A stretch of 55,730 nt of DNA from Campylobacterales bacterium (GCA_027065125.1 JAMOOV010000046.1:1-55730); one strand, 5' to 3'. Counted from the stretch's first letter, positions 38,300-48,040 are shown. Numbers and translations are program-made. Notes: generated from the letters alone by a model not told the origin.

Positions 38300-39390
38300 G
38301 ATCTCTTCTCCAAAATGAGATTTTTATACACCTCTACCGTTTTTTCTACCATATTTTCAAGCGAAAAGTTCTCTTTTATATACTCAAATCCGTCAAATTT
38401 CAACTCTTTTGCTTTTATGATTTTTTCTGCCAACTCTTTGTGATCTCCTATGCTAAAAAAGTATCCGTTTTTATTTTTTTGTATTATATCTAAAACTCCG
38501 CCATGATTGGTAGCAATGACGGGAGTGTTTAGTGCCAAAGCTTCGGCTACACTTCTTCCGAAACTTTCGGGTTTTTTCGAGCCGCTTACCACCACATCGC
38601 TTATATGGTATATTTCCGCTACTTTTGAGATGCTTCCTGTAAAGATGATATTTGCCTTTAACTCTTTTGAGAGATTTTTCAGAGAGTTAAAATACTCCTT
38701 TTTATCCTCTCTTGCTCCGCCTACTACCAAACCTTTTATAGAGGAATAATCTTTTTGAAGCAATGATATAGCTTTTATGAAAGTTTCGATATCTTTTAGC
38801 TGAGTTATTCTACCCACCGTAGAGACCGTGAAACTGTCTTTTAAGCCGTATTTATCTATAAATTTATCCATAAAGGCAATATCAATATTTTTAGGATTGA
38901 ATTTTTTTAGATCCACTCCTCTTGGTATAACGGTTATCTTTTGTTCGGGTGTGTCGTAGTGTTTTTGTATATACTCTTTTATGGCGGTGCTGACACATAT
39001 CACTTTGTCGGCTTTTGTCATAATTTTGCTATAAAAACTCACACTGTTAAAGCCGTGAACGGTGGATACAATAGGGATATGTAAACTATTGTTTGCAAAG
39101 TGGGTCAGCCATGCCGGAACTCTGCTTCTGACATGTAAAATATCGGGCTTTATCTCTTTTAAGATTTTTCTCAAACCCATCGCTCTATACGGAGCATTTA
39201 GGGGATTTTTGCTACAAATATCATATTTTATATGTTTTGCTCCATCGTTTTCTATCTCTTTTGCCAATTTTCCGCCGTTACTTATGACTATGGAGCTAAA
39301 TCCTCTTTTTATCAGCTCTCTTGAGAGTTCCACAACTCCTCTCTCGACTCCGCCTTCATTGAGTTCGGGTAAAAGTTGCACCACTTTCAT
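38296..39390 (-). CDS. GT4-family glycosyltransferase
   Basis: This 364-residue GT-B enzyme starts KVVQLLPELNEGGVERGVVELSREL and has HGFNSVSFYSKIMTKADKVICVS, VIPRGVDLKKFNP, STVGRITQLKDIETFIKA and KPESFGRSVAEALALNTPVIAT (E-x7-E type). It acts on an undefined LPS or O-antigen acceptor. It overlaps mntA and the ELM1-like gene by four bases each. Confidence 0.9.
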   Translation of the reverse strand: MKVVQLLPELNEGGVERGVVELSRELIKRGFSSIVISNGGKLAKEIENDGAKHIKYDICSKNPLNAPYRAMGLRKILKEIKPDILHVRSRVPAWLTHFANNSLHIPIVSTVHGFNSVSFYSKIMTKADKVICVSTAIKEYIQKHYDTPEQKITVIPRGVDLKKFNPKNIDIAFMDKFIDKYGLKDSFTVSTVGRITQLKDIETFIKAISLLQKDYSSIKGLVVGGAREDKKEYFNSLKNLSKELKANIIFTGSISKVAEIYHISDVVVSGSKKPESFGRSVAEALALNTPVIATNHGGVLDIIQKNKNGYFFSIGDHKELAEKIIKAKELKFDGFEYIKENFSLENMVEKTVEVYKNLILEKRS

Positions 39391-40238
39391 AGATTGATCC
39401 TCTCAAGATATGGCTTGTAGTCGAATTTGCCCTTTAACTGCTCTACATTTTTAGCAAGTTTGTGATATTTGGTATCTTTTATTTTACTTTCAAGCTCTAT
39501 AATGTGAAGGTTTGCACTGCTGTTTGCTTTTATCTCGCTAAGCATAGAGGTGGAATCCATAGTAACATATATGTCTCTGCAACTCTTTAAAAAGTAGGGT
39601 ATCGGGTTGATGTCGGGAGTTTTAGAATATATAATCTTGTAGTCAAAATCATAGCTTTCTATAAGCTCTTCTATCTCTTTTGGAGTTCTTCGGGAAGTAG
39701 TTACGAACTTTTTTTTATGAGGAAACTTTGTAAATATCTCATCCAAAACCCTTTTTATATCATCTTTTTGCATGGAAAATATCTTATTATCTCCTCCTAT
39801 GACAATCCCTATGCCATCTTTTGTGTCTATTTTGTTATCGGTTTTGTCATCTATGTATGATAGATTGACGGGTATGGTTATGATATTGTTTAGATTTGGC
39901 GGATTGTCGTGGCTTTGGGCTACGATATAGTCGAAGTCTTTGTATCTAAAACCTTTTGGTAGCATTATGGCTACCGATTTGACTTTTAGTTTTTTTGATA
40001 AAGCTTTGTTTAGATAGTAGGTGGCCGAACCAGCAGATACAACGGCTTTATACCTCTTTTTTGGGATTTTCGGTAGTAAAAAAGAGGGGTAAAATCGTAA
40101 AAAATCAAAAATATATGTTAAAAACTTATAATTGTTTTTGATATCGACAATGTCATAATCCAACCCTTTTAATTTGCAAAATGCAATAGATTGGTTTAGG
40201 TGACCCGCTTTTTGATCGCTTAAAATAAGAGTTTTCAA
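39387..40238 (-). CDS. ELM1/GtrOC1-like putative nucleoside-diphosphosugar glycosyltransferase
   Basis: TTG 40238 sits in a TTGA overlap with the acyltransferase stop and gives 283 residues beginning LKTLILSDQKAGHLNQS, the usual start of this family. An ATG/GTG-type start at 40274 would extend further into the previous gene. IGIVIGGDNKIFSM, TSRRTPKEIEELI and YVTMDSTSMLSEIKAN match the C-terminal GT-B half of 'mitochondrial fission ELM1' family (COG3660) proteins. Function is probably sugar transfer to lipid A-core, but this is inferred from context. Confidence 0.7.
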   Translation of the reverse strand: MKTLILSDQKAGHLNQSIAFCKLKGLDYDIVDIKNNYKFLTYIFDFLRFYPSFLLPKIPKKRYKAVVSAGSATYYLNKALSKKLKVKSVAIMLPKGFRYKDFDYIVAQSHDNPPNLNNIITIPVNLSYIDDKTDNKIDTKDGIGIVIGGDNKIFSMQKDDIKRVLDEIFTKFPHKKKFVTTSRRTPKEIEELIESYDFDYKIIYSKTPDINPIPYFLKSCRDIYVTMDSTSMLSEIKANSSANLHIIELESKIKDTKYHKLAKNVEQLKGKFDYKPYLERINL

Positions 40239-41119
40239 ATAGCCAATCTCCAGCGATTGTGCATCCAAAACCACTGCTCGGGATATTTTCTTATAACGGT
40301 TTCTAAAATATCGTTATATTTTTGAGTCATTTTGGCTATTTTATCCTTTTCGTTTTCGCACTCATCGGCTATATACTCCACAGGCTCGAAAATCTCTATT
40401 TTATATTTTCCATCTTTTTCTCTTATGGCAAATGTGGGTATGATGAGGGGATTGTATTTTAGCTTTAAAAAGGCTATCGTGCTTACCGTATCGGCGGGAT
40501 GAGAAAAAAAGTTTACTTTGATACTACTGCTTCCGCCTGCTTTTTGATCCGCCATAAATCCTATATTTTTTGATCTTTTAAGAGTTTTTACCATGGAGAT
40601 GAGAGCATTTTTTTTATATACATTTTTATTGCCATATTTTTCTCTAAACGGGGTTGTAAAATGGTTTTCTATCAGTTCGTTGTTGCCTTTTCTGCCTATC
40701 ACTATCATAGGATAGCCGTTTTTTGCCAAAAAGTGAGCCATCAATTCCCAATTGCCAAAATGTCCGGTTACAAATATGATGCCTCTATCAAGCTCTAAAT
40801 TATCAAGTTTTTTCATGACTTCATCTTTGTTCGTTATCATACTGTCCAAATCTAATTTGTCATTTATCATAAATAGTATTTCGCTTACCGTGATAGCTAC
40901 ATTTTCATAGGCTTGTACGGCAAGTTTTCGTATCTCTTTGTCATCCTTCTCTTTAAATGCAAGAGAGAGATTTTTTAGAGTTAGTTCTCTTCTTCTTTTT
41001 TCAAAATTAAATATAGTTCTTGAGATAAATTTCATAAGCGAATATGCAAAGTTTTGAGGTAGCAAATTGGCTACATACACAAGAAATTTGACGGCAAAAT
41101 ACTCTAATTTATCTTTCAT
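40235..41119 (-). CDS. Lipid A biosynthesis acyltransferase (LpxL/HtrB family)
   Basis: This 294-residue inner-membrane enzyme has VTGHFGNWELMAHFLAKNG (H-x4-E catalytic box), IVIGRKGNNELIENHF, GFMADQKAGGSSSIKVNFF and a closing PEQWFWMHNRWR motif. It adds a secondary acyl chain to Kdo-lipid A. It is the first gene of the minus-strand LPS locus and divergent from the exonuclease gene across about 70 bases. That gap probably contains the locus promoter. Confidence 0.92.
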   Translation of the reverse strand: MKDKLEYFAVKFLVYVANLLPQNFAYSLMKFISRTIFNFEKRRRELTLKNLSLAFKEKDDKEIRKLAVQAYENVAITVSEILFMINDKLDLDSMITNKDEVMKKLDNLELDRGIIFVTGHFGNWELMAHFLAKNGYPMIVIGRKGNNELIENHFTTPFREKYGNKNVYKKNALISMVKTLKRSKNIGFMADQKAGGSSSIKVNFFSHPADTVSTIAFLKLKYNPLIIPTFAIREKDGKYKIEIFEPVEYIADECENEKDKIAKMTQKYNDILETVIRKYPEQWFWMHNRWRLAI

Positions 41120-41188
41120 AGGTTAACTAATCTCACTTTTACCCTTTTTTAGATACAATTATATCAAATTTAGCCAAAAAGAAGATAA

Positions 41189-41968
41189 ATGATATGTGTA
41201 TTTGATTGTGAAACTATTCCTGATGTTGAGCTTGTCAAGAGTGAATTTGCTCTTGAGGGCGATTCTTTGGAAATTACCAACGAAGCTTTTAGATTGCAAG
41301 AGGAAAAAAGCGGATACTCGTTTTTGCCTATCCCTTTTCATCAAGTAGTTGCTATATCCGCCGTTATTTGCGATGATTTCGGTAAGTTTCAAAAAGTTAG
41401 CTCCATAGAGGGGGAGAGCGAAAAGCAGATGATAGAGAATTTTCTAAATTTTATAGATAAAAAAGAGCCTAAGCTTGTTAGTTTCAACGGCAGGGCTTTT
41501 GATATGCCGATGCTTATGATAAGAGCTATGAAATACAATCTCTCCTGCTTTGCATATTTTGAAAAAGACAATCGCGATACAAATAAAAGCAAATGGGACA
41601 ATTACCGCTCAAGATATAGCGATAGATTTCATGTCGATTTGATGGATCATATAGGGGAGTTCGGAGCGGTTAGGGGCTTAAAGCTTGATCTATTATGTAA
41701 AATGGCGGGACTTCCCGGAAAATATGATGTGCATGGCGATGAGGTAAGTGAGCTTTACTATACAAATGAGCTTAAAAAGATAAAGGAGTATTGCGAAAGC
41801 GATGTTTTAAACACCTATTGGCTATATCTAAAGTATGAGCTTTTAAAAGGCAATATAACCAAAGAGGAGTATTTTGATAATCTTATGATTTTTAAAGAAG
41901 CTTTGAATGATAAAAAGTCGTATGCTAAAGTGTTTAAAGAGTATTTGGATAGGGAGATGGGTTTGTGA
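41189..41968 (+). CDS. Predicted PolB-like 3'-5' exonuclease
   Basis: This 259-residue RNase H-like protein has FDCETIPD (motif I, two acidic residues), LVSFNGRAFDMPMLMIRA (motif II) and EYCESDVLNTYWLY (motif III), matching DNA_pol_B_exo2-type (PF10108) 3'-5' exonucleases. It probably acts on DNA in repair or proofreading, though no specific function is known to me. It overlaps hisH by four bases. Confidence 0.85.
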   Translation: MICVFDCETIPDVELVKSEFALEGDSLEITNEAFRLQEEKSGYSFLPIPFHQVVAISAVICDDFGKFQKVSSIEGESEKQMIENFLNFIDKKEPKLVSFNGRAFDMPMLMIRAMKYNLSCFAYFEKDNRDTNKSKWDNYRSRYSDRFHVDLMDHIGEFGAVRGLKLDLLCKMAGLPGKYDVHGDEVSELYYTNELKKIKEYCESDVLNTYWLYLKYELLKGNITKEEYFDNLMIFKEALNDKKSYAKVFKEYLDREMGL

Positions 41969-42582
41969 AGACAGGTATAGTCGATTATAATATGGGCAAC
42001 TTAAGCAGTGTGAAAAATGCTTTTTTAAAATATGGGATAGAGGTGCAAGTTGAAGGAGATGCGAACAGTTTAAAAGAGTTTGATAAGCTTATACTTCCCG
42101 GAGTAGGAGCTTTCGGGGATGCTATGGAGCATCTAAAAGAGAGAGGGCTTGACGAGGCGGTAAAGGAGTTTGCCAAAAGTGGCAAACCTCTGCTTGGGAT
42201 TTGTCTTGGCATGCAACTTCTTTTTGATAAAAGCGAAGAGTTTGGTTCTCATTTGGGGCTTGGTTTGGTACCCGGGGAGGTAAGATTTTTTGATAAATCA
42301 AAGTTTCAAAAAAGGCTTAAGATACCCCACATGGGATGGAATAAACTTTTTAAACAAAAAAACTCTCCTCTTTTGAAAGGTTTGGAAGAGAGTTTTTATC
42401 TATATTTCGTCCACTCTTATCATGCCGTTTGCGATGATAGATATGCCATAGGTAAAACTTTTTACGGATATGAGTTTGCAAGTGCAGTACAAAAAGAGAA
42501 TGTTTACGGTTTTCAACCACATCCCGAAAAGTCACATAACAATGGACTAAAAATCATAGAAAATTTTATAAAGGAAGTATAG
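41965..42582 (+). CDS. hisH: Imidazole glycerol phosphate synthase, glutaminase subunit HisH
   Basis: This 205-residue class-I amidotransferase has [16 protein letters not shown] with the nucleophile Cys near 79, and the HPEKSHNNG segment holding the catalytic His/Glu. It supplies ammonia to HisF in histidine synthesis. GTG 41965 overlaps the exonuclease stop, and the TAG stop overlaps the hisA GTG by one base. hisF is not in the window. Confidence 0.95.
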   Translation: MKTGIVDYNMGNLSSVKNAFLKYGIEVQVEGDANSLKEFDKLILPGVGAFGDAMEHLKERGLDEAVKEFAKSGKPLLGICLGMQLLFDKSEEFGSHLGLGLVPGEVRFFDKSKFQKRLKIPHMGWNKLFKQKNSPLLKGLEESFYLYFVHSYHAVCDDRYAIGKTFYGYEFASAVQKENVYGFQPHPEKSHNNGLKIIENFIKEV

Positions 42583-43289
42583 TGGATATTTTACCCGCCA
42601 TTGATTTAAAAGATGGAAAAGCCGTGAGGCTCAGCAAAGGTCTTATGGATAGTGCAAAGATATATAGCGACGAGCCTTGGGAGGTAGCAAAAAGCTTTGA
42701 AGAGATGGGAAGTAGATGGGTTCATCTTGTGGATCTAAACGGAGCTTTTGCGGGAGAGCCTAAAAATTTGGAGCAAATTAAAAAAATACGAAAAAATACC
42801 GATTTAAAGTTGGAACTTGGCGGAGGCATAAGAGATGAAGAGACGATAAAGATGTATCTTGATCTCGGAGTAAACAGAGTAATACTCGGCTCGATAGCTC
42901 TTAAACAGCCTGATTTTGTCAAAGATATGGCAAAAAAGTATCCTATCGTGGTAGGTATAGATGCTATTGAGGGCATGGTTGCCGTGGAGGGTTGGGCTGA
43001 AGTTAGCGATATGAGAGCTACTGATTTGGCAAAAGAGTTTGCAAAAGCAGGAGTGGAAGCCATCATTTGTACCGATATAAGCAAAGATGGTATGCTTAGC
43101 GGTGTAAATGTAAGGTTTACCGAAGAGATTTATGAAGCAAGCGGGGTAGATACCATTGCAAGCGGAGGAGTTAAAGACATAGAAGATATCATAAAGTGCA
43201 AAGAAAGCGGTAAAATAGCGGGTGTGATAGTTGGAAAAGCTTTTTATGAAGGTAAGATAGACTTAAAAAAAGCATTTAAAGTAATCTAA
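42582..43289 (+). CDS. hisA: ProFAR isomerase HisA
   Basis: This 235-residue TIM barrel begins [19 protein letters not shown]. It has [28 protein letters not shown] and [16 protein letters not shown] and the second phosphate loop IASGGVKD. It isomerises ProFAR to PRFAR in histidine synthesis. The GTG start is in a TAGTG overlap with hisH, preceded by AAGGAAG. Confidence 0.95.
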   Translation: MDILPAIDLKDGKAVRLSKGLMDSAKIYSDEPWEVAKSFEEMGSRWVHLVDLNGAFAGEPKNLEQIKKIRKNTDLKLELGGGIRDEETIKMYLDLGVNRVILGSIALKQPDFVKDMAKKYPIVVGIDAIEGMVAVEGWAEVSDMRATDLAKEFAKAGVEAIICTDISKDGMLSGVNVRFTEEIYEASGVDTIASGGVKDIEDIIKCKESGKIAGVIVGKAFYEGKIDLKKAFKVI

Positions 43290-43352
43290 AACTAAAATAA
43301 GATAAAATTAAAAAAAATTAGTTACCAAAATACTAAAATAAAAGGAAAAACA

Positions 43353-43718
43353 TTGAAGCTTTTAGTAGTAGACGACAGCTCAACTATGAGAAGGATTATA
43401 AAAAATACTCTTGCAAGAATAGGACATAAAGATGTACTTGAAGCAGAGCATGGTCTTGAGGCATGGAAAATTATGCAGGAAAATTCTGATATTGATGTGC
43501 TTATAACTGATTGGAATATGCCTGAAATGAATGGACTTGAACTTGTCAAAAAGGTTAGGGCAGAAAGTAAATACGAAGATCTTCCTATTATAATGGTAAC
43601 AACTGAAGGCGGTAAAAAAGAGGTTATAACTGCACTTAAGGCAGGAGTTAATAACTATATTGTCAAACCTTTTACACCACAAGTTTTAAAAGAGAAGCTT
43701 GAAGATGTATTGGGTTGA
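43353..43718 (+). CDS. cheY: Chemotaxis response regulator CheY
   Basis: This 121-residue stand-alone receiver domain has the acidic pair in VVDDSSTMRRIIKN, phospho-acceptor Asp in DVLITDWNMPEMNG (about residue 53), the Thr of MVTTEGGK and Lys of YIVKPFTPQ. CheY-P binds the flagellar switch. TTG start with AAAGGA upstream. It heads the cheY-prmA-ftsH-psd-pssA order known from Helicobacter and Campylobacter. Confidence 0.95.
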   Translation: MKLLVVDDSSTMRRIIKNTLARIGHKDVLEAEHGLEAWKIMQENSDIDVLITDWNMPEMNGLELVKKVRAESKYEDLPIIMVTTEGGKKEVITALKAGVNNYIVKPFTPQVLKEKLEDVLG

Positions 43719-43721
43719 TAT

Positions 43722-44552
43722 ATGCTTGAAACTTATAATGAACTTCTCGTAACTCCTTCAAAATATTTTCAACTTTTTTGTGATTTTATACTTGAGCTTG
43801 GAGTAGATGCGATAGAAGAGCAGAATGGTTCCATAATCGTTAGAAGTGAAGAGGATTTAAGTGAAATTAAGTTCGGAGTGGAAGAATTTGCCAAAAAACT
43901 TTCGAATGCTGTGAGTGAAAAAGTCGATGTTTCTCAAATTTTAACACAAAAAGAAAATATCGATTGGATTGAAAAATATAAAAATTCTATTCAGCCTGTT
44001 GAAATTGGAAAATTTTATATCCACCCTACTTGGGAAGATGACAAAGAAAAGTTTATTAATATTTTGATTGATCCCGCTTTAAGCTTTGGGACCGGACATC
44101 ACGAAAGTACTTCATCTTGCTTGGAGATCATAGGGGATATTGTTAAGGAAAAAGACACAGTTTTGGATGTTGGTTGTGGTAGCGGCATACTCTCTATAGC
44201 TGCTGCAAAGCTTGGTGCCTTAGTTGATCTATGTGATACTGATCCTTTAAGTGTGAAGAGTGCAAAAAAGAATTTTGAATTAAATCATGTTGCACATAAC
44301 AATATTTGGGAAGGTTCGGCAAATTTTGCACAAGAAAAATATGATACTGTTATAGCCAATATTGTGGCAGATGTTCTTGTTATGATAAGTGGAGATTTGA
44401 AAAAAGCTGTAAAGCAAAATGGCAATCTGATATTATCAGGGATATTGGATAAATATTTGGATAAAATATTATTAAAATATAATGATTTTCAAATCATGAA
44501 AAATATTAAAAAAGGGGAGTGGATAACTCTTCATTTAAAAAAGGGAAAATAG
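43722..44552 (+). CDS. prmA: Ribosomal protein L11 methyltransferase
   Basis: This 276-residue SAM-dependent methyltransferase has FYIHPTWED, LIDPALSFGTGHHESTSSC (PrmA-specific) and the SAM loop VLDVGCGSGILSIAAAKLGA. NIVADVLVMI is the catalytic region. It trimethylates L11. It begins three bases after cheY and overlaps the GTG start of ftsH by one base. Confidence 0.95.
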   Translation: MLETYNELLVTPSKYFQLFCDFILELGVDAIEEQNGSIIVRSEEDLSEIKFGVEEFAKKLSNAVSEKVDVSQILTQKENIDWIEKYKNSIQPVEIGKFYIHPTWEDDKEKFINILIDPALSFGTGHHESTSSCLEIIGDIVKEKDTVLDVGCGSGILSIAAAKLGALVDLCDTDPLSVKSAKKNFELNHVAHNNIWEGSANFAQEKYDTVIANIVADVLVMISGDLKKAVKQNGNLILSGILDKYLDKILLKYNDFQIMKNIKKGEWITLHLKKGK

Positions 44553-46537
44553 TGGCACAAAACAATAATCAAAAAAATGATAATAATAATTTTTTTAATA
44601 ACAATCCATTATTAGTATTTGCAATCTTTTCTATAGTTGTCATATTGATTTTTAAAAGCTTTGTAAATCCTGCAACAGGTATTAACAATATGCAAAGTGG
44701 TATGTTTGACAACAATCAAAAAGTTATCAGTAAAAATGTAAGTTACTCTAAGATAAAAAATCTTATCGAAAAAAAAGAGGTAAATAGTGTAGCTATAGGT
44801 CAAACTATTATAAAGGCCGTATCCGATACAAATGGTATGAAAATCGTATATATAGCTAAAAAAGTAGGAGATGATCCTACTCTTATACCACTACTTGAGA
44901 AAAATCATATCTCTTATGCAGCTTTTAGTGAAACAACTTGGCTAAGCGAATTTCTCTTTTCTTGGGTGCTACCTATATTTATATTTTTTGGTATATGGAT
45001 GTTTTTGGCAAACAGAATGCAAAAAAATATCGGAGGTGGGATACTTGGTATGGGAAGCAGTAAAAAACTTATAAATTCTGAAAAACCAAATACTAAATTT
45101 TCTGATGTAGCAGGAGTTGAAGAGGCTAAAGATGAAGTAAAAGAGATAGTTGACTTTTTGAAGCATCCCGATAGGTACTTAAGACTTGGGGCAAAGATAC
45201 CAAAAGGTGTACTTTTGGTAGGACCTCCGGGTACAGGTAAGACTCTTCTTGCTAAAGCTGTAGCAGGAGAGGCTGATGTACCTTTCTTTTCTGTTTCTGG
45301 ATCATCATTTATAGAGATGTTTGTTGGAGTAGGAGCGAGTAGAGTGAGGGATTTGTTTGAGGGTGCAAAAAAAGAGGCACCATCCATAGTTTTTATAGAC
45401 GAGATAGATGCCATAGGAAAAAGTAGAGCAGCTGCAGGAAATTTCGGAGGAAATGATGAAAGAGAACAAACTCTAAACCAACTTTTAGCAGAAATGGATG
45501 GATTTAGCTCAGACAATTCTCCTGTTATTGTTCTTGCAGCTACAAATAGACCGGAAGTTTTAGATCCAGCCTTGCTTAGACCTGGAAGATTTGACAGACA
45601 AGTTCTTGTAGATAAACCGGACTTTAAAGGTAGAGTTGAAATTTTAAAAGTTCACATAAAAGGTATAAAACTTGCTAAAGATATAGATCTTGAAGAGATA
45701 GGCAGACTTACGGCAGGACTTGCCGGGGCAGATTTGGCAAATATTATCAATGAAGCCGCACTTCTTGCAGGTAGAAACAATCAAGACGAAGTAAAACAAA
45801 AAGATATGATTGAAGCGGTTGAAAGAGCCATAGCCGGACTTGAAAAGAAAAGCAGAAGAATAAATTCAAAAGAGAAAAGGATAGTAGCTTACCACGAAAG
45901 CGGTCATGCACTTATAGCCGAGACTACAAAAGGGGCTAAAAAAGTTTCTAAAGTTTCTATCATTCCAAGGGGTCTTGCTGCACTTGGATATACTCTAAAT
46001 ACTCCGGAAGAGAATAAATTTTTAATGCAACGACATGAACTTATTGCTGAAGTCGATACTCTTCTTGGCGGAAGAGCGGCTGAGGAAGTTTTTATAAAAG
46101 AGATATCTACTGGTGCGGGAAATGATTTAGAAAGAGCGACCGATATCATAAAAGCTATGGTTAGTATGTATGGTATGAGCGAAGTTGCCGGACTTATGGT
46201 ACTTGAAAAACAGCAAAACAGATTTATGCCAGGAGCTACTGTAAAAGAGTATAGCGACAAGATGGCTGAAAATCTTGACGAATATGTAAAAACCATGCTT
46301 GATGAAAGATATAAAAGGGTTCTTGGAACTTTAAGAGAGTATAGTGAAGCAATTGAAAATATCGTTAAAGAGTTGTTTGAAAAAGAGACTATAAAAGGAA
46401 CACTTGTTAGGAAAATTATAAAAGAGTTTGAAAAAGCCAATGGTATTCAAAGGGAAGATGATGAGGAAAGTGATATACAAAAAGCGGAATATAATGCTAA
46501 TAATGATAAAAAAAATGAAGAGGATAAAAAGTCTTAA
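44552..46537 (+). CDS. ftsH: ATP-dependent zinc metalloprotease FtsH
   Basis: The GTG start at 44552 (AAGGGA upstream, TAGTG junction) gives 661 residues. A frame open from 44519 is an overlap with prmA. The protein has two transmembrane helices (about 18-38 and 130-150) and an AAA domain with Walker A GPPGTGKT at 224-231, Walker B IVFIDEIDAIG and SRH NRPEVLDPALLRPGRFD. The zinc motif HESGH is at about 448-452. FtsH degrades membrane and short-lived regulatory proteins, including in E. coli LpxC. The N-terminus is Asn-rich. Confidence 0.96.
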   Translation: MAQNNNQKNDNNNFFNNNPLLVFAIFSIVVILIFKSFVNPATGINNMQSGMFDNNQKVISKNVSYSKIKNLIEKKEVNSVAIGQTIIKAVSDTNGMKIVYIAKKVGDDPTLIPLLEKNHISYAAFSETTWLSEFLFSWVLPIFIFFGIWMFLANRMQKNIGGGILGMGSSKKLINSEKPNTKFSDVAGVEEAKDEVKEIVDFLKHPDRYLRLGAKIPKGVLLVGPPGTGKTLLAKAVAGEADVPFFSVSGSSFIEMFVGVGASRVRDLFEGAKKEAPSIVFIDEIDAIGKSRAAAGNFGGNDEREQTLNQLLAEMDGFSSDNSPVIVLAATNRPEVLDPALLRPGRFDRQVLVDKPDFKGRVEILKVHIKGIKLAKDIDLEEIGRLTAGLAGADLANIINEAALLAGRNNQDEVKQKDMIEAVERAIAGLEKKSRRINSKEKRIVAYHESGHALIAETTKGAKKVSKVSIIPRGLAALGYTLNTPEENKFLMQRHELIAEVDTLLGGRAAEEVFIKEISTGAGNDLERATDIIKAMVSMYGMSEVAGLMVLEKQQNRFMPGATVKEYSDKMAENLDEYVKTMLDERYKRVLGTLREYSEAIENIVKELFEKETIKGTLVRKIIKEFEKANGIQREDDEESDIQKAEYNANNDKKNEEDKKS

Positions 46538-47190
46538 TGATTTGTAGAAAAACTGAGATAATTGCAAAAGAGGGGTGGAAATATACAGCGATTTTTACTG
46601 TTTTATTTCTATTTTTTGCTCTTGTGGGATGTACTGTTTTTGCACTATTTTTTGCATTTTTGGCTATATTTTTTGGCTATATTTTTAGAAATCCAGAAAG
46701 AATTCCTGATGAATTTGATGAAATGTCCATACTTGCACCAATAGATGGTAAGGTTTCATACATAGGAAAAACTGTTGAGGATAAATACCTTAAAAAAGAG
46801 ATGTTAAAAGTTTCTATAGATAATTCTATATGTGATGTATCTTTGCAAAGAAATCCATTTGATATGAATATTGAAAATGTATTATACACTCACGGATTGA
46901 GTATAGATATCAAATCAAATAAATCAAAAACTTTAAATGAGAGAGTGGAAATTTTATCAAAGCATGAAGAAAAAGATGTACTTATAGTATCTTATGCTGG
47001 AAAATGTGCAAGAAAGATACATACAATATGTAATAATTTTAAAAAAGTAAGAAAAGGTGATAGATATCTTATTTTAACAAGTGGAAAAGTTGAGCTTTTT
47101 TTGCCTCTTGAATGCAGGATAAAAGTTGTCGAAGGTGAAAAAGTAAAAGCCGGAGAGAGTATTCTTGGATATTTTTTAGATGATAAATAA
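46537..47190 (+). CDS. psd: Phosphatidylserine decarboxylase, short proteobacterial type
   Basis: This 217-residue protein has two N-terminal hydrophobic helices (about 17-50), then FRNPERIPDEFDEMSILAPIDGKVSYIGKT, which is typical of Psd. The C-terminal YLILTSGKVELFLPLE region carries the Ser expected to become the pyruvoyl group. The usual GS context reads TSG, so autocleavage depends on that Ser. It makes phosphatidylethanolamine from phosphatidylserine. It overlaps ftsH by one base (TAATG) and pssA by 11. Confidence 0.9.
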   Translation: MICRKTEIIAKEGWKYTAIFTVLFLFFALVGCTVFALFFAFLAIFFGYIFRNPERIPDEFDEMSILAPIDGKVSYIGKTVEDKYLKKEMLKVSIDNSICDVSLQRNPFDMNIENVLYTHGLSIDIKSNKSKTLNERVEILSKHEEKDVLIVSYAGKCARKIHTICNNFKKVRKGDRYLILTSGKVELFLPLECRIKVVEGEKVKAGESILGYFLDDK

Positions 47191-47920
47191 AAATAAATCT
47201 TATCTAATATATATAATCCCCAATCTATTTACTGCTGCAAGTGCTTTTACGGGAGTTTTGAGTATTATAGCCTCATCAAAAGGGGAATTCGAAAAGGCAG
47301 TATATCTCATACTGTTGTCTTTGCTTTTTGACGGACTTGACGGAAGAGTAGCTAGACTAACCAAAACCACTTCAAGATTTGGTGCCGAGTTTGACTCTCT
47401 TGCTGATTTGGTAGCTTTTGGAGTTGCACCTGCTATGCTTTTTTACTATAATATTGGTGTACACTATGGCAAATTGGGTTCTTTGTTAACTGCGATTTAT
47501 GTGCTTTTTGGAGCTATAAGACTTGCAAGATTTAATGTAACGATACCTACAAGTGAACCATCGGTTTTTATAGGGGTTCCTATCCCAACTGCTGCAGTTT
47601 TTATAAGCATTTGGATACTTTTTGGTATAAAATACCATATGGTAGATGGAAAATTTTCTTGGATAATTTTGATATTTATCACTCTTGTATCCTTTTTGAT
47701 GGTTAGCAACATAAGATACCCCAGTTTTAAAAAGATAGATTTTAAAAAAGCCAATATAAAAAAGGTTTTGATAATTCTTATAGCATTACTATCTTTTGTA
47801 TATTTGTTTTTGATAGAATCCATAGTACTATTTTTTACTTTGTATATTTTGTATGGTTTGTTTAGAGGATATAAAAGTTTTCAAAAACGAAGAAAAATTG
47901 CAAAAAATGGTAAAATTTAG
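47180..47920 (+). CDS. pssA: CDP-diacylglycerol-serine O-phosphatidyltransferase
   Basis: This 246-residue integral membrane protein has the CDP-alcohol phosphotransferase motif DGLDGRVARLTKTTSRFGAEFDSLAD (about 50-75) and about seven hydrophobic helices. It makes phosphatidylserine for Psd. The start is ATG 47180 inside psd. The last codons carry a good promoter (47898-47926) for the leu leader. Confidence 0.95.
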   Translation: MINKNKSYLIYIIPNLFTAASAFTGVLSIIASSKGEFEKAVYLILLSLLFDGLDGRVARLTKTTSRFGAEFDSLADLVAFGVAPAMLFYYNIGVHYGKLGSLLTAIYVLFGAIRLARFNVTIPTSEPSVFIGVPIPTAAVFISIWILFGIKYHMVDGKFSWIILIFITLVSFLMVSNIRYPSFKKIDFKKANIKKVLIILIALLSFVYLFLIESIVLFFTLYILYGLFRGYKSFQKRRKIAKNGKI

Positions 47921-47926
47921 TATAAT
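47898..47926 (+). promoter_or_regulatory. Sigma70-type promoter for the leu leader/leuA
   Basis: TTGCAA (47898-47903), 17 bases and TATAAT (47921-47926) sit at the pssA 3' end. Transcription would start near 47932, about 18 bases before the leader ATG. A dedicated promoter separates leuA from the lipid operon. Confidence 0.6.
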
Positions 47927-47950
47927 AAATCAAAATTCAAGGAGAGTTAT

Positions 47951-48040
47951 ATGCAAGGTACAATAACTGGCACGGTAAAAGCCATCAAATATTTACCAAA
48001 AATTGAGACAAAAAACTCTCTACTGTTACTACAATTTTAA
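47951..48040 (+). CDS. Leu leader peptide (leuL-like), 29 residues
   Basis: ATG 47951 has a strong AAGGAGAG ribosome site and opens a 29-codon ORF ending NSLLLLQF, 48 bases before leuA. The four consecutive Leu codons CTA-CTG-TTA-CTA precede the stop by two codons, as in enterobacterial leuL; CTA and CTG look uncommon in neighbouring genes. GAGAGTT of the ribosome site (47942-47948) is complementary to AACTCTC (48014-48020) overlapping the Asn-Ser codons. No strong terminator hairpin with a T-run is visible before leuA, so the mechanism is open: attenuation by ribosome stalling, Rho access or mRNA stability. Confidence 0.7.
   Translation: MQGTITGTVKAIKYLPKIETKNSLLLLQF

Noticed and set aside
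44519-44551. Upstream start of ftsH
   Set aside because: It overlaps the end of prmA; GTG 44552 with AAGGGA and a TAGTG junction fits better.
44914-45516. 200-residue open frame antisense to ftsH
   Set aside because: It mirrors the highly conserved AAA domain on the other strand and has no independent evidence.
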